Assembly (NCBI RefSeq): GCF_003050785.1
Contig: NZ_QAOH01000015.1
Location: 24,167 to 88,166 of the forward strand
From: Celeribacter persicus
GTDB taxonomy: Bacteria; Pseudomonadota; Alphaproteobacteria; Rhodobacterales; Rhodobacteraceae
Direction of reading: 5' to 3'
Length of the DNA stretch: 64,000 nucleotides
Part shown: positions 35,947 through 45,120 of the stretch, piece after piece
How positions within the stretch are numbered: the first letter of the stretch is position 1
Layout: each line of letters begins with the position of its first letter
Position numbers and translations under genes: made by a program
Notes under the pieces: model-generated
The model's database searches: none
What the model was told of the DNA's origin: nothing
What the model saw: the letters and a program-made list of their open reading frames with translations, nothing else

Positions 35947-36912
35947 TCAGGCGACAAGGAAAGTGTTTTTAGATCTATGGCCTTTGGAGTCGGTCTGGGC
36001 CAGCGCGCGCGCGATCAGAGTTTGCGGGTTCGCATCGAACATCGACATCCTGACGGCCTTGCCCACTTTGACGGAAATATCCATCGGCACCGTTTCGCCA
36101 CCGATCAGACCGAACTCCCGCAACGTCATGGAGAGGCTGAGTTCGAGTTCTTCCTCTTCGAACTGAAGCGTGCGCGGCAAGATGGCGACATACTGGCCAT
36201 TGCCGACATAGGAGATGATCACATCGTAATTGCGCAAAACCTCGAAGATCGCTTCGGCAACATCGGTGAGAATGCCATGGAACTCCAGCGGAGACGTCAG
36301 CGCAAACAGGCTTTCCGGTTTTTCGATCTGAAAACCGATGGCACCGAACATGAACCGTTTGATGCGGGACAGGCGATAGAGATAGTTTTCCAGTTGCAGA
36401 CTGCCGATCACCCGCGGCACATCGTAGATGGCAATCGGGTCGGCCAGCTCGAAACGCATTTCGGCGTCGGCGGCGCTGTTCATCCCGAGGCGCAAAATCT
36501 GTTCGCGTCGGGTTGCGTCCTGAGACCGCTGCTGTTCGGCGTACAGAAGCTGTGCAACGCGCAGCCTTGCGCCCAGCTCGGTCGTGTCGATGGGTTTGGT
36601 AAGGTAATCCGTGGCGCCGCGGAGGAAGGCCGCGTCGACATGGGCCTTGTCTTTCATGGCGGTGAGCATGATGACCGGCGTGTTGCGGTGTTCGAGCGTG
36701 GCGCGAATGCGACCGCAAAGCTCGATCCCGTCCATGCCGGGCATCTGGATGTCGAGGAAAAAGGTGGAGAACTGATACCGGTTATCCTGAATCAGGGTCA
36801 GCGCTTCTTCACCGCTTTGGGCGCAAACGAAATCTTCGTACCCGAGAGACGGCAAGATGGCGCTCATCAGATCCAGAATGTTGCGATCGTCATCGACAAC
36901 CAAAAGTGTCAT
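35947..36912 (-). CDS. Response regulator with receiver and degenerate GGDEF-like output domain
   Basis: About 321 residues; the ATG at 36912 has GGAG upstream and begins the receiver at once (TLLVVDDDRNI). The receiver has Asp54 in FFLDIQMPGMDG and a lysine in YLTKPID. A linker helix with TRREQILRLGMNSAADAEMRF follows. The C-terminal region (about 170-315) looks like a GGDEF fold, ending ANPQTLIARALAQTDSKG, but the active-site motif reads GNGQY in place of GGDEF. It should therefore not make cyclic di-GMP and may act as a protein-interaction or nucleotide-sensing output. The GGDEF relationship is inferred from weak resemblance. Confidence 0.75.
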   Translation of the reverse strand: MTLLVVDDDRNILDLMSAILPSLGYEDFVCAQSGEEALTLIQDNRYQFSTFFLDIQMPGMDGIELCGRIRATLEHRNTPVIMLTAMKDKAHVDAAFLRGATDYLTKPIDTTELGARLRVAQLLYAEQQRSQDATRREQILRLGMNSAADAEMRFELADPIAIYDVPRVIGSLQLENYLYRLSRIKRFMFGAIGFQIEKPESLFALTSPLEFHGILTDVAEAIFEVLRNYDVIISYVGNGQYVAILPRTLQFEEEELELSLSMTLREFGLIGGETVPMDISVKVGKAVRMSMFDANPQTLIARALAQTDSKGHRSKNTFLVA

Positions 36913-37155
36913 GTGTTTCTCCAACAAAGCGAAACCGTCACCCTGCCCTCGATTGTTCCTCAAGGTGCAACGAACTCTCAATTTGAAACAACCCTAGAGG
37001 GAGATTTGTCGACAATTTAGGTCAAATTGTGTCAAAAATGAGAATTTGTGCTTGGCCATAGTTTTTCAATTCTACCCGCAAAAGGTTTCCAAAAGGTTAA
37101 TTTTTTTGAGTGTAAATTTGCTTGTGTGTGCGCCAACGACATATATAGTCCGCGC

Positions 37156-37539
37156 ATGAAAGAATTACATCGTATCATGCATGTCGAAGACGATCCAGAC
37201 ATTCGGGAGATCACCCGTATGTCTCTCGAACTTGTCGGTGGTTTTGAGGTGGTGCAATTCAATTGCGGTGTGGAAGCGATTGAAAACATACCGGCACAGG
37301 TGCCGGACATGATTCTTCTGGATGTCATGATGCCGGTCATGGATGGGATGGAGACCTTGAAGAAGCTCCGCGAAATCGCCGGTTATGAGGATGTGCCGGT
37401 CATCTTCGTGACAGCCAAGACATCGCGTGCGGATTTCAGTCATCTCAGGGACCTCGGGGCACAGGACATCATTCTGAAACCCTTCGAGCCGATGGAACTG
37501 CCGAACCAACTGTTGAAAATCTGGGAAAACTGCCAGTAA
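37156..37539 (+). CDS. Single-domain response regulator (CheY-like)
   Basis: About 127 residues from the ATG at 37156; the frame runs upstream but has no homology there. It is a lone receiver with the acidic pair EDD, Asp56 in MILLDVMMPVMDGMETL, threonine in FVTAKT and lysine in ILKPFEP. It has no output domain, so it acts as a phosphate shuttle or by protein contact. It is divergent from the receiver/GGDEF-like gene over about 240 AT-rich bases. Confidence 0.85.
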   Translation: MKELHRIMHVEDDPDIREITRMSLELVGGFEVVQFNCGVEAIENIPAQVPDMILLDVMMPVMDGMETLKKLREIAGYEDVPVIFVTAKTSRADFSHLRDLGAQDIILKPFEPMELPNQLLKIWENCQ

Positions 37540-37583
37540 ACGCGAACGTTTGTGACGGAGCGTGCTGTCTCATGCGGCAAGCA

Positions 37584-37621
37584 AGGTCGGCCGCTCCCCG
37601 GGGGGCATGGGGAGCGACCTG
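37584..37621. terminator. GC-rich hairpin between convergent signalling genes
   Basis: CGCTCCCC (37592-37599) pairs with GGGGAGCG (37609-37616), with AGGT/ACCT outside. It lies between the single receiver gene and the end of the hybrid kinase gene, a position where a bidirectional terminator is expected. No T-run follows. Confidence 0.5.
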
Positions 37622-37757
37622 CCTCCAGGCGCCGTTCTCACAGATCAGAACTTTGCCGAAGGTGAATGAAGGGTGAATTCACCCTACTTGCCATGGCGCA
37701 GGAATGCAGGCGCGCAAAGGCACAGGATTGCTATACTAACGGATAGCGAAGCAGAGG

Positions 37758-40325
37758 TTATGTGGCGAAGTGGGCGGTAAAGGCCGGGGCCAGTTCCGAA
37801 TAGGCGGCTTGCAAATGGGCGACGATGGCTTGGACCCCATCCTCGTCTTTCGCATCGCAGGCGGATTGTAACTGCCGGCACAATCCACTGAGTTTCGCCG
37901 CGCCGATTATGCCGCTTGATCCGGCAAGAGCATGGGCCAGAGGACGCAATGCGCTCAGGTCCGGTGTGCGGGTCATTTCGTCGATTTGTTCACGGGCTTG
38001 TTCAAGAAACCGTGCCACACGCTCCTGTGTCTTGTCCTTGCCGAGGAGATCGCAAATCTCGGCGAGTTGCGCGGTGTCGAGGATGTCCTGTTCCACAGAG
38101 GAGGCCTCTGTGGCAAGGGCGATCCCTTCTGATGCCGGGCGGGTGTCTTGTCGTGGCATGGCGTGGCTGGCCAGCGCTTTGCTCAGAGTGGCGCGGCGCA
38201 CGGGTTTTTCGACAAAGCCCTCCATTCCGGCGGCCAGAAATTCGGCGCGTTCGGCTGGCATGGCATGGGCGGTGACGGCGATGATCGGCGTCAGGCGGTT
38301 CGGGCCATCTCCGGAGCGGATCAGCCGGGTAGCCTGAATGCCGCTGATGCCCGGCATGGAAATATCCATGAGGATCGCATCGAAGGCTTCGCTTTCGGCG
38401 AGGGCGACAGCCTCGCGCCCGTTTTGCCCGACAATCACACGATGCCCCATCTTTTCCAGCATTGCCTGAAGCAGATCACGGTTGAGCGGATTGTCGTCGA
38501 CAACAAGAAGGCGAAGCTGTGCCTGCGGCATCTGAACCTTGTCTTCGGTCGTGTCGCGGTTTTGTTCGGAGAGGACTTGCTGCACAGGCAGGGTGACATG
38601 GAACACGGTGCCCTGCCCCGGCTCTGAGTCGCAGGAAATCTCACCATGCAGGCGTTTGACCTGTCGTTTCACGATCCCGAGGCCGAGCCCGGTGCCCCCT
38701 GTACGTCGCTCATAACGGCTGTCGAGGGAGACGAAATCTTCGAAAATGCGCGAAATATCCTCTTTTGCGATGCCTTTCCCTGTGTCGCTGACATCGAGAA
38801 GGAGATGCGTCCGGGGTTCCGGGCCCTCCGTCTGTTGATATTGTGCGCGCAGGGTGACATCCCCGCCCGGAGAAAACTTGATCGCGTTGCTCAACAGATT
38901 GGCCATGATCTGTTGCAGGGCACGCGGATCGGTCAGCACGCTGCGGTCATCCAGCCGGGTCTGATCGAGGTGCAGCCTTACCTGCGCGCTGTCGGCAAAG
39001 GGTTGCATGGCGCCGATCATCGTGGCGGTCATTGCAGCGAGATCGACGGGCTCGACGATGAGCGCCTCTTCGTTCTCGGCCTTCTCGATCGCCAGAACGT
39101 CGTTGATATGTCCCATCAGAATGTCGCCGGAGGTCATGGCCGCCTTGAGATATTTGTGCTGTTCCTCGCTCAACTCGTCAGAATCGAGCAATTCCAGCGC
39201 TGCGATGATGCCGTTGAGCGGCGTGCGCATTTCATGGCTCATCATCGCGAAGAAGCGCGACTTTTCGCGATAGGCGGACAGGGCCTCGTCCCGCATCCGC
39301 AGAATCTCCGCCTCTTTTTCCTTTTGTTCCGTGATGTCGCGAATATAGGTCACGAAGAGGTTGTGGTTTTCGCCCTGGACAAGCGAGGCGGCAAGTTCCA
39401 CCGGGAACTCGCGCCCGGTGCCGTCGACCATTTCAAATTCCAACACGCCCTTGTCGGCGATGGAAGTAACGCCGGTTTCGCGAAAGTTGCGGAGATAAAA
39501 CCGGAATGTGTCTTTGAGCCGGTGCGGCAGGAGCGTTTCGGGCAGAGATGCGCCAAGCAGCTCTTGCCGCGATTTCGCAAACACTGTCTCCGCAGAGCCG
39601 TTCAGGTCGACGACCTTGCCGTGATCGTCCACCATAAGCACTGCGTCGATCGAAGAGCGCAGCATGGTGTCGAGCCGGGCTTCGTTCTCCGTCGCTTTAT
39701 GGGTCGCAATACGCAGGGATTTGGAGCGTTGCGCCAGCACGTAGATCGCGCTGATGAGAAAAAACGCGACCAACCCGAGCACGTAAATGAGTGTCTTGAT
39801 ATAGAAACTGACCTGTTCGCGCTGCGCCTCCGAACGGTCCGCGTGAATCTGGATCGAGGCGATGGCGACATTGCGCGGTACGTCGCGCATGGCGTACAGC
39901 GTCTCCGACAATTCGCTCAGCTCGTTGCGTAGCTCCGCGTCATTGCCATCGATCGCGGGAATGAACCGATCGAGCGTTTGGAGCAATTCCGTGATGCCGC
40001 CCACATCGTCGGCGGCATTGATGTGCATCGTATTGGCGAGTGTCACCCGACTGTAGAACACATCGAAACGCGCGCGCAGAGCGTCGTAGTCGGCGCTTTC
40101 ACCGAATTCGATCCGGTGAAGCTCTGTCATCAGCTTGAGGTATTCTACCTCAAGTTGTGAATAGGCCCAGCCGCGCTGGTCCTGACGTGCGGTTTCGATC
40201 TCGTCCAGCTTGGACCAGATGGAGAAGGCGAGAAAACCGCCTATGGCCAATGCAATGACGAGGGACAGCAACCAGCCCCGATAAAGCCAAGTGTTTTTCA
40301 TGGAGTGATCGAAGCTCTGTTGCAT
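37758..40325 (-). CDS. Hybrid sensor histidine kinase with PAS, receiver and HPt domains
   Basis: This 855-residue protein has a membrane helix (about 15-33), a helical periplasmic sensor region (about 35-180), and a second helix (FYIKTLIYVLGLVAFFLISAIYVLA). A PAS domain follows (about 230-345). HisKA carries FFAMMSHEMRTPLNGIIAALELL and HATPase carries NLLSNAIKFSP, DTGKGI and GTGLGLGIVK. A receiver follows (about 620-735; LLVVDDNPLNRDLL, ILMDISMPGISG, VTAHAM, EKPV). The C-terminal HPt has its histidine in LAHALAGSSGIIGAA. It is an ArcB/BarA-like four-step relay. It is co-directional with and 20 bases after a periplasmic SUOX-like protein gene and divergent from a LuxR-type regulator. Confidence 0.92.
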   Translation of the reverse strand: MQQSFDHSMKNTWLYRGWLLSLVIALAIGGFLAFSIWSKLDEIETARQDQRGWAYSQLEVEYLKLMTELHRIEFGESADYDALRARFDVFYSRVTLANTMHINAADDVGGITELLQTLDRFIPAIDGNDAELRNELSELSETLYAMRDVPRNVAIASIQIHADRSEAQREQVSFYIKTLIYVLGLVAFFLISAIYVLAQRSKSLRIATHKATENEARLDTMLRSSIDAVLMVDDHGKVVDLNGSAETVFAKSRQELLGASLPETLLPHRLKDTFRFYLRNFRETGVTSIADKGVLEFEMVDGTGREFPVELAASLVQGENHNLFVTYIRDITEQKEKEAEILRMRDEALSAYREKSRFFAMMSHEMRTPLNGIIAALELLDSDELSEEQHKYLKAAMTSGDILMGHINDVLAIEKAENEEALIVEPVDLAAMTATMIGAMQPFADSAQVRLHLDQTRLDDRSVLTDPRALQQIMANLLSNAIKFSPGGDVTLRAQYQQTEGPEPRTHLLLDVSDTGKGIAKEDISRIFEDFVSLDSRYERRTGGTGLGLGIVKRQVKRLHGEISCDSEPGQGTVFHVTLPVQQVLSEQNRDTTEDKVQMPQAQLRLLVVDDNPLNRDLLQAMLEKMGHRVIVGQNGREAVALAESEAFDAILMDISMPGISGIQATRLIRSGDGPNRLTPIIAVTAHAMPAERAEFLAAGMEGFVEKPVRRATLSKALASHAMPRQDTRPASEGIALATEASSVEQDILDTAQLAEICDLLGKDKTQERVARFLEQAREQIDEMTRTPDLSALRPLAHALAGSSGIIGAAKLSGLCRQLQSACDAKDEDGVQAIVAHLQAAYSELAPAFTAHFAT

Positions 40326-40345
40326 GTTCCCCGCGTAGCGGGAAG

Positions 40346-40813
40346 TCAGTCAAAAGTCACGCGGTCAAGTTGCCAGATCGCACGACTGTAGTGGGTTTCA
40401 GATTGGTATTCGGGATTGTCATCGAACGGGTACACCACCCAGAGCGGGCCTTTGTCGCGGCGCGACATGGCTGCGCCGTTCATCTCATAGGCGATGATCG
40501 GGCCGCCTTCGACAGCATCGGAAACCGGGATTTCCACCTTGTAATCATTGATTGCAATGGCACCCATGATGCCCTCGCTCACCTCGAAATGTGCGACGAA
40601 ATCCGCCAGAGATACACCGGTAAAGGTGATCGCGCCACCTTCGGTCCATTGTGTGGCGGTGTCGAAACGGGTGACGGGCATGGCTTTGATTTCTTCCATC
40701 GTCAGAGCGATGTCCTGCCCGTCTTTGGTGACGGTCAAAATGGTGTCGTCGGCCCATGCGCCCGATGCAACCAACATGGCGGTGGTCAGGGCCGTGGCGA
40801 AAAGATGTTTCAT
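40346..40813 (-). CDS. Small periplasmic SUOX/molybdopterin-binding-fold protein without cysteine
   Basis: This 155-residue protein has the signal peptide LFATALTTAMLVASGAWA. The mature part resembles the sulfite-oxidase-type molybdopterin-binding fold in miniature (LTMEEIKAMPVTRFDTATQW, FTGVSLADFVAHF, YEMNGAAMSRRDKGPLWVVYPFDDNPEY). Catalytic members coordinate molybdenum by a conserved cysteine, but this sequence has no cysteine at all, so redox catalysis by that route is excluded. It lies 20 bases upstream of the hybrid kinase gene in the same operon. A role as periplasmic ligand-binding partner of the kinase is inferred. Confidence 0.75.
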   Translation of the reverse strand: MKHLFATALTTAMLVASGAWADDTILTVTKDGQDIALTMEEIKAMPVTRFDTATQWTEGGAITFTGVSLADFVAHFEVSEGIMGAIAINDYKVEIPVSDAVEGGPIIAYEMNGAAMSRRDKGPLWVVYPFDDNPEYQSETHYSRAIWQLDRVTFD

Positions 40814-41045
40814 ATGGGTCTCCCGAAAAGCTGTTGTGAACTGTCTGGGAGGATATTGGACAATGCCTTCGCGTCTTGCCAGAACGCAGAAGAACAGCGC
40901 AACTATACTTCGGGATATAAATGAGACGCATTCGCCTAATGCGTGTAAAGTTCGTTGTCAGATGCTTCCACACATGGGAGGAAAGCTTGCCAAAAGGTAA
41001 GCAGGTTTTGCGGATGTGTAGCACGATGAATGAAAAGGGTAGGAC

Positions 41046-41666
41046 ATGACATTAAGGATATTGATTGCCGACGATCACGATCTGGTGCGGGAAACGCTTG
41101 CGATGTTTCTCGATGCCGATGGGGAAACGGAAACCCTTGCGGCCAAGGATTTGCCAGAAGCGCTTGAGAAGATGACTTCTGAAGGGCCTTTCGACCTCGT
41201 CCTGCTGGACTTCACCATGCCGGGGATGAAAGGCCTTGAGGGGCTGGACAAGGCCCTCGCTGCCAATGGGGGCAAACCCGTGGGGATCATTTCCGGCACA
41301 GCCACGCGTCTGATCGCGGAACAGGCGCTCGAAGCCGGCGCGGCCGGGTTTCTGCCAAAAACGCTGCCCGCGAAATCGTTGGTCAACGCCGTGCGTTTCA
41401 TGGCCGCCGGAGAAGTCTACGCACCTGTAAGTTTCATGTCCGGCAAGGACGATCCGGAAGAAACCGATTTCGAACGCGATCTGTCGGAGCGTGAAAAGCA
41501 GGTTCTGCGGGGTCTCATGGCGGCCAAGTCGAACAAGGAAATTGCCCGAGACCTCGATCTTCAGGAGGTGACGATCAAGCTGCATGTCAAAACCCTGTGC
41601 CGCAAGCTCGATGCGAAAAACCGCACCGATGCGGCGATGATTGCCCGGGACGCCGGATTCGTCTGA
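41046..41666 (+). CDS. LuxR-type (NarL family) response regulator
   Basis: This 206-residue protein has a receiver (RILIADDHDLVRETL, Asp55 in LVLLDFTMPGMKG, lysine in FLPKTLP) and a C-terminal LuxR HTH (LSEREKQVLRGLMAAKSNKEIARDLDLQEVTIKLHVKTLCRKLDAKNRTDAA, cited in parts). The gene is divergent from the hybrid-kinase operon and lies just before the DUF11 operon. It is the obvious partner of the hybrid kinase and a candidate controller of the downstream surface-protein genes. A perfect terminator follows at 41699-41730, so any control would be in trans. Confidence 0.92.
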   Translation: MTLRILIADDHDLVRETLAMFLDADGETETLAAKDLPEALEKMTSEGPFDLVLLDFTMPGMKGLEGLDKALAANGGKPVGIISGTATRLIAEQALEAGAAGFLPKTLPAKSLVNAVRFMAAGEVYAPVSFMSGKDDPEETDFERDLSEREKQVLRGLMAAKSNKEIARDLDLQEVTIKLHVKTLCRKLDAKNRTDAAMIARDAGFV

Positions 41667-41698
41667 ACCCGACCACACCCGCCTGACCCGTTCGATGC

Positions 41699-41730
41699 GC
41701 ACCTGCCCCGGCAGGTGCGTTTTTCTTTTA
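41699..41730 (+). terminator. Rho-independent terminator after the LuxR-type regulator
   Basis: GCACCTGCC (41699-41707) pairs perfectly with GGCAGGTGC (41710-41718), followed by GTTTTTCTTTT. A textbook terminator 33 bases after the stop codon. Confidence 0.9.
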
Positions 41731-41943
41731 GCTCAAAGGATTGGCGCATCGGATGTGCGTGCCCTATCCCCCCTGACAGGCATCTCTATCCCGACGGATA
41801 GCCCCCTGCCCTCCCGACGTTTTTCTTAGCCCTGTGCGCCAATGCACTGGCCGCGCCTTCCCGCAATGATGGCTGCATCACCGCTCGCACCCTGCGGGCT
41901 GATGCGCAATCGCCGGATATCCGGCCCAAAGGGAATGTCGCCC

Positions 41944-42456
41944 ATGACCCTCAATCTGACCCATATTGTCGCCCCCGTTGTTGCAGGGCTCACGCTGAGC
42001 CTGTCGGCTGCGCCTCTGGCCGCCGACGCGCTCGAAAGTCACCTGTCCTTTCTCATTGTCGAAACCGCTCAGGATGGCACCGAGGCGTTGATCGAACGCG
42101 CCGAAGTCGAGCCTGGCGAAGTGATCCATTACACCCTGTCGCACGAGAACAAAACGGACACCGAAATGCAGGGGCTCATCATTGCCGCCCCTGTGCCTGA
42201 GGGCGTGTCCCTCACCACCGACGGTCAAAGCACCTCCGTGCCTGCCGTCTTCGAGGTCCAGGCGGATCTCGATCCCGAACTGGAAGGGTTGGAATGGTCC
42301 ACCCTTCCAGCGATGCGCAAAGTTGTCGATCCAGATGGCACCCTGCGCGAAGAAGAGCTCCCCATCGAAGAGATCCGTGCTGTGCGCTGGTCTCTGAGCG
42401 AGGGGCTCGAAGCGGGCGAAACCGCCCTCAATACCTATCGCGTTCGCGTCAACTGA
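41944..42456 (+). CDS. Small secreted protein with DUF11-like domain
   Basis: About 170 residues. The ATG at 41944 lies nine bases after AAGGGA; upstream in-frame ATGs lack such a site. The signal peptide is HIVAPVVAGLTLSLSAAPLAA. The mature part is one beta-sandwich of the conserved-repeat/DUF11 type (IERAEVEPGEVIHYTLSHENKTDTEMQGLIIAAPVPEGVSL, cited in parts), ending LEAGETALNTYRVRVN. It is the first gene of a three-gene surface-protein operon, 50 bases before the 868-residue protein gene. It may be a minor subunit or periplasmic chaperone of that system; no function is established. Confidence 0.7.
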   Translation: MTLNLTHIVAPVVAGLTLSLSAAPLAADALESHLSFLIVETAQDGTEALIERAEVEPGEVIHYTLSHENKTDTEMQGLIIAAPVPEGVSLTTDGQSTSVPAVFEVQADLDPELEGLEWSTLPAMRKVVDPDGTLREEELPIEEIRAVRWSLSEGLEAGETALNTYRVRVN

Positions 42457-42506
42457 TCCGTCTTTTCGGGTCTATCCCCTCAACCCCTCGAAAAAGGTAA
42501 CTCAAA

Positions 42507-45113
42507 GTGTCCTATCACGCCAAATTCATGCGCACGGCCAGTGCCGTGGCGGTGGTCTCCGTCCTCGGAGCCGCCGCCTATGCCGCCGCTCCCGAAGCGG
42601 GCGCGGTCATCGGCAACCAAGCCGTCGCCACCTATCAGAACTCCGCCGGAGACACGATCACCGTGACCTCGAACACGGTCGAAACCGTGGTCCAGCAGGT
42701 TGCGGGTGTCACCCTGACCTCCGACAACTCGGAAACCATTGCGCCGGGCGGCAAGGCCTTCCTGCCTCACGTCATCACCAATGACGGCAATGGCACGGAC
42801 AGTTTTACACTGACCGCGATTGAGACCGACACCGGTACGCTCGACACCTCCAATCTGGTGTTCTACCCGGATGCCGATATGGACGGTGTGGCCGACAGCT
42901 CGACACCGATCACTTCGACCCCGGTTCTTGCGGGTGGTGAACAGTTCGGTGTCGTGATCGAAGCAACCGTCGCCTCCACCGCGACCGGGACGGACACGAT
43001 CACCGTGACCGCCACCTCCGCGCTCGACGGCAGCGTCTCCTCGGTCAACACCGACACGCTGACCATCTCCACCGATGCCATCGTCGAACTGGTCAAAAAG
43101 ATGACCGTCGACCCGGGCATCAACGGGATCGTGGATGCGGGCGATGAAGTGACCATCACTCTGACCTACTCCTCCACTGGTCTGGCGGCGGCGAACAACT
43201 ACTCTGTTCAGGACATTCTCGACGGCGATCTGACCTTTGTGCCGGGCTCTGCCGTGTGGTCCGACGCCTCGGGTGCGCTCGATGATAACAACACACCGAC
43301 GACTACGGATGCCACCAACGGCGTGGGTGAAACCATCGCTTGGGATTACGACGACGCGCAAACCGTCGGCTTCACGATTTCCTCCGTGGGCTCTGGCCGT
43401 TCCGGCAGCGTGACGTTTAAGGCCACCGTGGCCGCGACCGCGCAGGCCGGGATCATTTCGAACACCGCCACGCAGAACGTGAACGGCACCGCTTTCCCGA
43501 ACTCCAACACCGCGCAGATCACCGTCGATGAGCAATATGCCGTCGCTGTGGCCGATACCGCGATCAACCCGGACTTCTCACCGAACACCGCGACCACGTC
43601 CTCTACCGACGATGACACGGCCAATAATGACGTGGTGACCGAAAGCGCCGATGTCTATCAGGGCGGTGTGATCAAGCATGAATTCGTGCTGACCAACAAC
43701 TCCAACGTGGCGGACAGTCTTTCCGTTGCCGTATCCAATGTCGATTACCCGGCGGGCACCACCTTCCGCTTTGTCGGCTCTGACGGAGTAACCCCGATCG
43801 TCGGTCCGATCGGTCCGCTTGCCATCGGCGAAAGCACCAGGGTGACCCTGATCGCCCAGCTTCCAACCAACTTGGCCCCGACTGCAACGACGGATTACAC
43901 CGCCACCGTGACCACCACGTCCGAGGGTTCCGGCGTCTCCGACACCTCCACCGCCGAGTTCACCGGTGCGGTTCTGGCCGCCGCGGTGGATCTCGAAAAC
44001 GCGGTTGCGGGGTCCGAGGGCGATGGCGCGGCCCCGACCAATGGCGGCACGCCCTGGATCACCACGGCGACCGATCCGGGGGCACCTGTCAGCTTTGAGA
44101 TGCTGGTTGAGAACAACGGCCCGGTGTCCGACACCTACACGCTGTCGCTGGGCACCGCCCTGCCAGCGGGCTGGACCGTGGAGTTCCAACTGGCTGATGG
44201 GACGGTTGTTTCCAATACCGGCACCATTCCGGCGGGTGGTTCCCAGACGATCAATGTGGTCGTGACCCCGCCTGAGTATGAATTGCCGGGCGATACGCTG
44301 ATCGACATCAATGTCGCTTCTGCGGTTTCCGGCCAATCCGACAGCATCACCAACCGGGTGACGGTCAACGAGATCTACAATGTCGAGATCATCGAAGATC
44401 AGCAGGTTCAGGCCTCTCCGGGCGGTGTCGTGGACATCCTTCACACCGTGACCAACACCGGGAACGTCACCATCACCGATGGCGCGATCTCGGAAAGCGG
44501 TCTGTCGGGTTTCTCCGGCGCGATCTTCTACGACTCAAATGACAACGGTGTGCTTGATGCGACCGATCCGGTTGTCGACAACTTCAACGACATCGCGGGC
44601 GGCCTTGCGCCGGGCGACAGCTTCTCGCTGATCTATCGTGTTCAGACGCCTTCGACAGCAACGGTCGGTGTGTCGGAGATTGGCACGATCACGCTCGATG
44701 CGACGCTCAACGGTACCCAGACGGATGCGGACACGGCCGACAACGCCACCTCCGACACGATCCAGATCATCTCCGGTGACGTCACGCTGACTAAATATCA
44801 GTACATCGACGCGAATTGCGACGGCACGGTGGGGACCTTTACCAAGACACGTCTCGATGTCGAACCGGGTCAGTGTATCCGCTACCTCGTCGAAGCCGAG
44901 AATACCGGCTCGTCCCCTGCGGATAACGTGCTGATCAACGATGCGGCGCCGGCCTACACCTTTGTCACGAACTGTGGCGGTGCATGTGGCGAGACGCTCG
45001 TCCCCGGTACGGCAACGGCAACGATCAGCCCGACAGGCGTCAGCTCCTCGCACGGCACCGTGCTTCCGGGCTCCATCGCCTCCATCGAGTTCACCGTTCA
45101 GGTGGATCAGTAA
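42507..45113 (+). CDS. Secreted DUF11-repeat surface protein
   Basis: This 868-residue protein starts at a GTG with AAAAAGG upstream and has the signal peptide RTASAVAVVSVLGAAAYAAA. The N-terminal module AGAVIGNQAVATYQNSAGDTI...VETVVQQVAGV recurs in the next gene. Several DUF11-like sandwiches follow (LTYSSTGLAAANNYSVQDIL, FVLTNNSNVADSLSV, MLVENNGPVSDTYTLSLG, HTVTNTGNVTITDG, cited in parts) and a final one (RYLVEAENTGSSPADNVLINDAAPAYTFV) ending GSIASIEFTVQVDQ. It is rich in Thr, Asp and Val with few Cys, as in extracellular fibrous proteins. A 13-bp hairpin separates it from the downstream barrel gene. Confidence 0.8.
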   Translation: MSYHAKFMRTASAVAVVSVLGAAAYAAAPEAGAVIGNQAVATYQNSAGDTITVTSNTVETVVQQVAGVTLTSDNSETIAPGGKAFLPHVITNDGNGTDSFTLTAIETDTGTLDTSNLVFYPDADMDGVADSSTPITSTPVLAGGEQFGVVIEATVASTATGTDTITVTATSALDGSVSSVNTDTLTISTDAIVELVKKMTVDPGINGIVDAGDEVTITLTYSSTGLAAANNYSVQDILDGDLTFVPGSAVWSDASGALDDNNTPTTTDATNGVGETIAWDYDDAQTVGFTISSVGSGRSGSVTFKATVAATAQAGIISNTATQNVNGTAFPNSNTAQITVDEQYAVAVADTAINPDFSPNTATTSSTDDDTANNDVVTESADVYQGGVIKHEFVLTNNSNVADSLSVAVSNVDYPAGTTFRFVGSDGVTPIVGPIGPLAIGESTRVTLIAQLPTNLAPTATTDYTATVTTTSEGSGVSDTSTAEFTGAVLAAAVDLENAVAGSEGDGAAPTNGGTPWITTATDPGAPVSFEMLVENNGPVSDTYTLSLGTALPAGWTVEFQLADGTVVSNTGTIPAGGSQTINVVVTPPEYELPGDTLIDINVASAVSGQSDSITNRVTVNEIYNVEIIEDQQVQASPGGVVDILHTVTNTGNVTITDGAISESGLSGFSGAIFYDSNDNGVLDATDPVVDNFNDIAGGLAPGDSFSLIYRVQTPSTATVGVSEIGTITLDATLNGTQTDADTADNATSDTIQIISGDVTLTKYQYIDANCDGTVGTFTKTRLDVEPGQCIRYLVEAENTGSSPADNVLINDAAPAYTFVTNCGGACGETLVPGTATATISPTGVSSSHGTVLPGSIASIEFTVQVDQ

Positions 45114-45120
45114 CCTCCCA

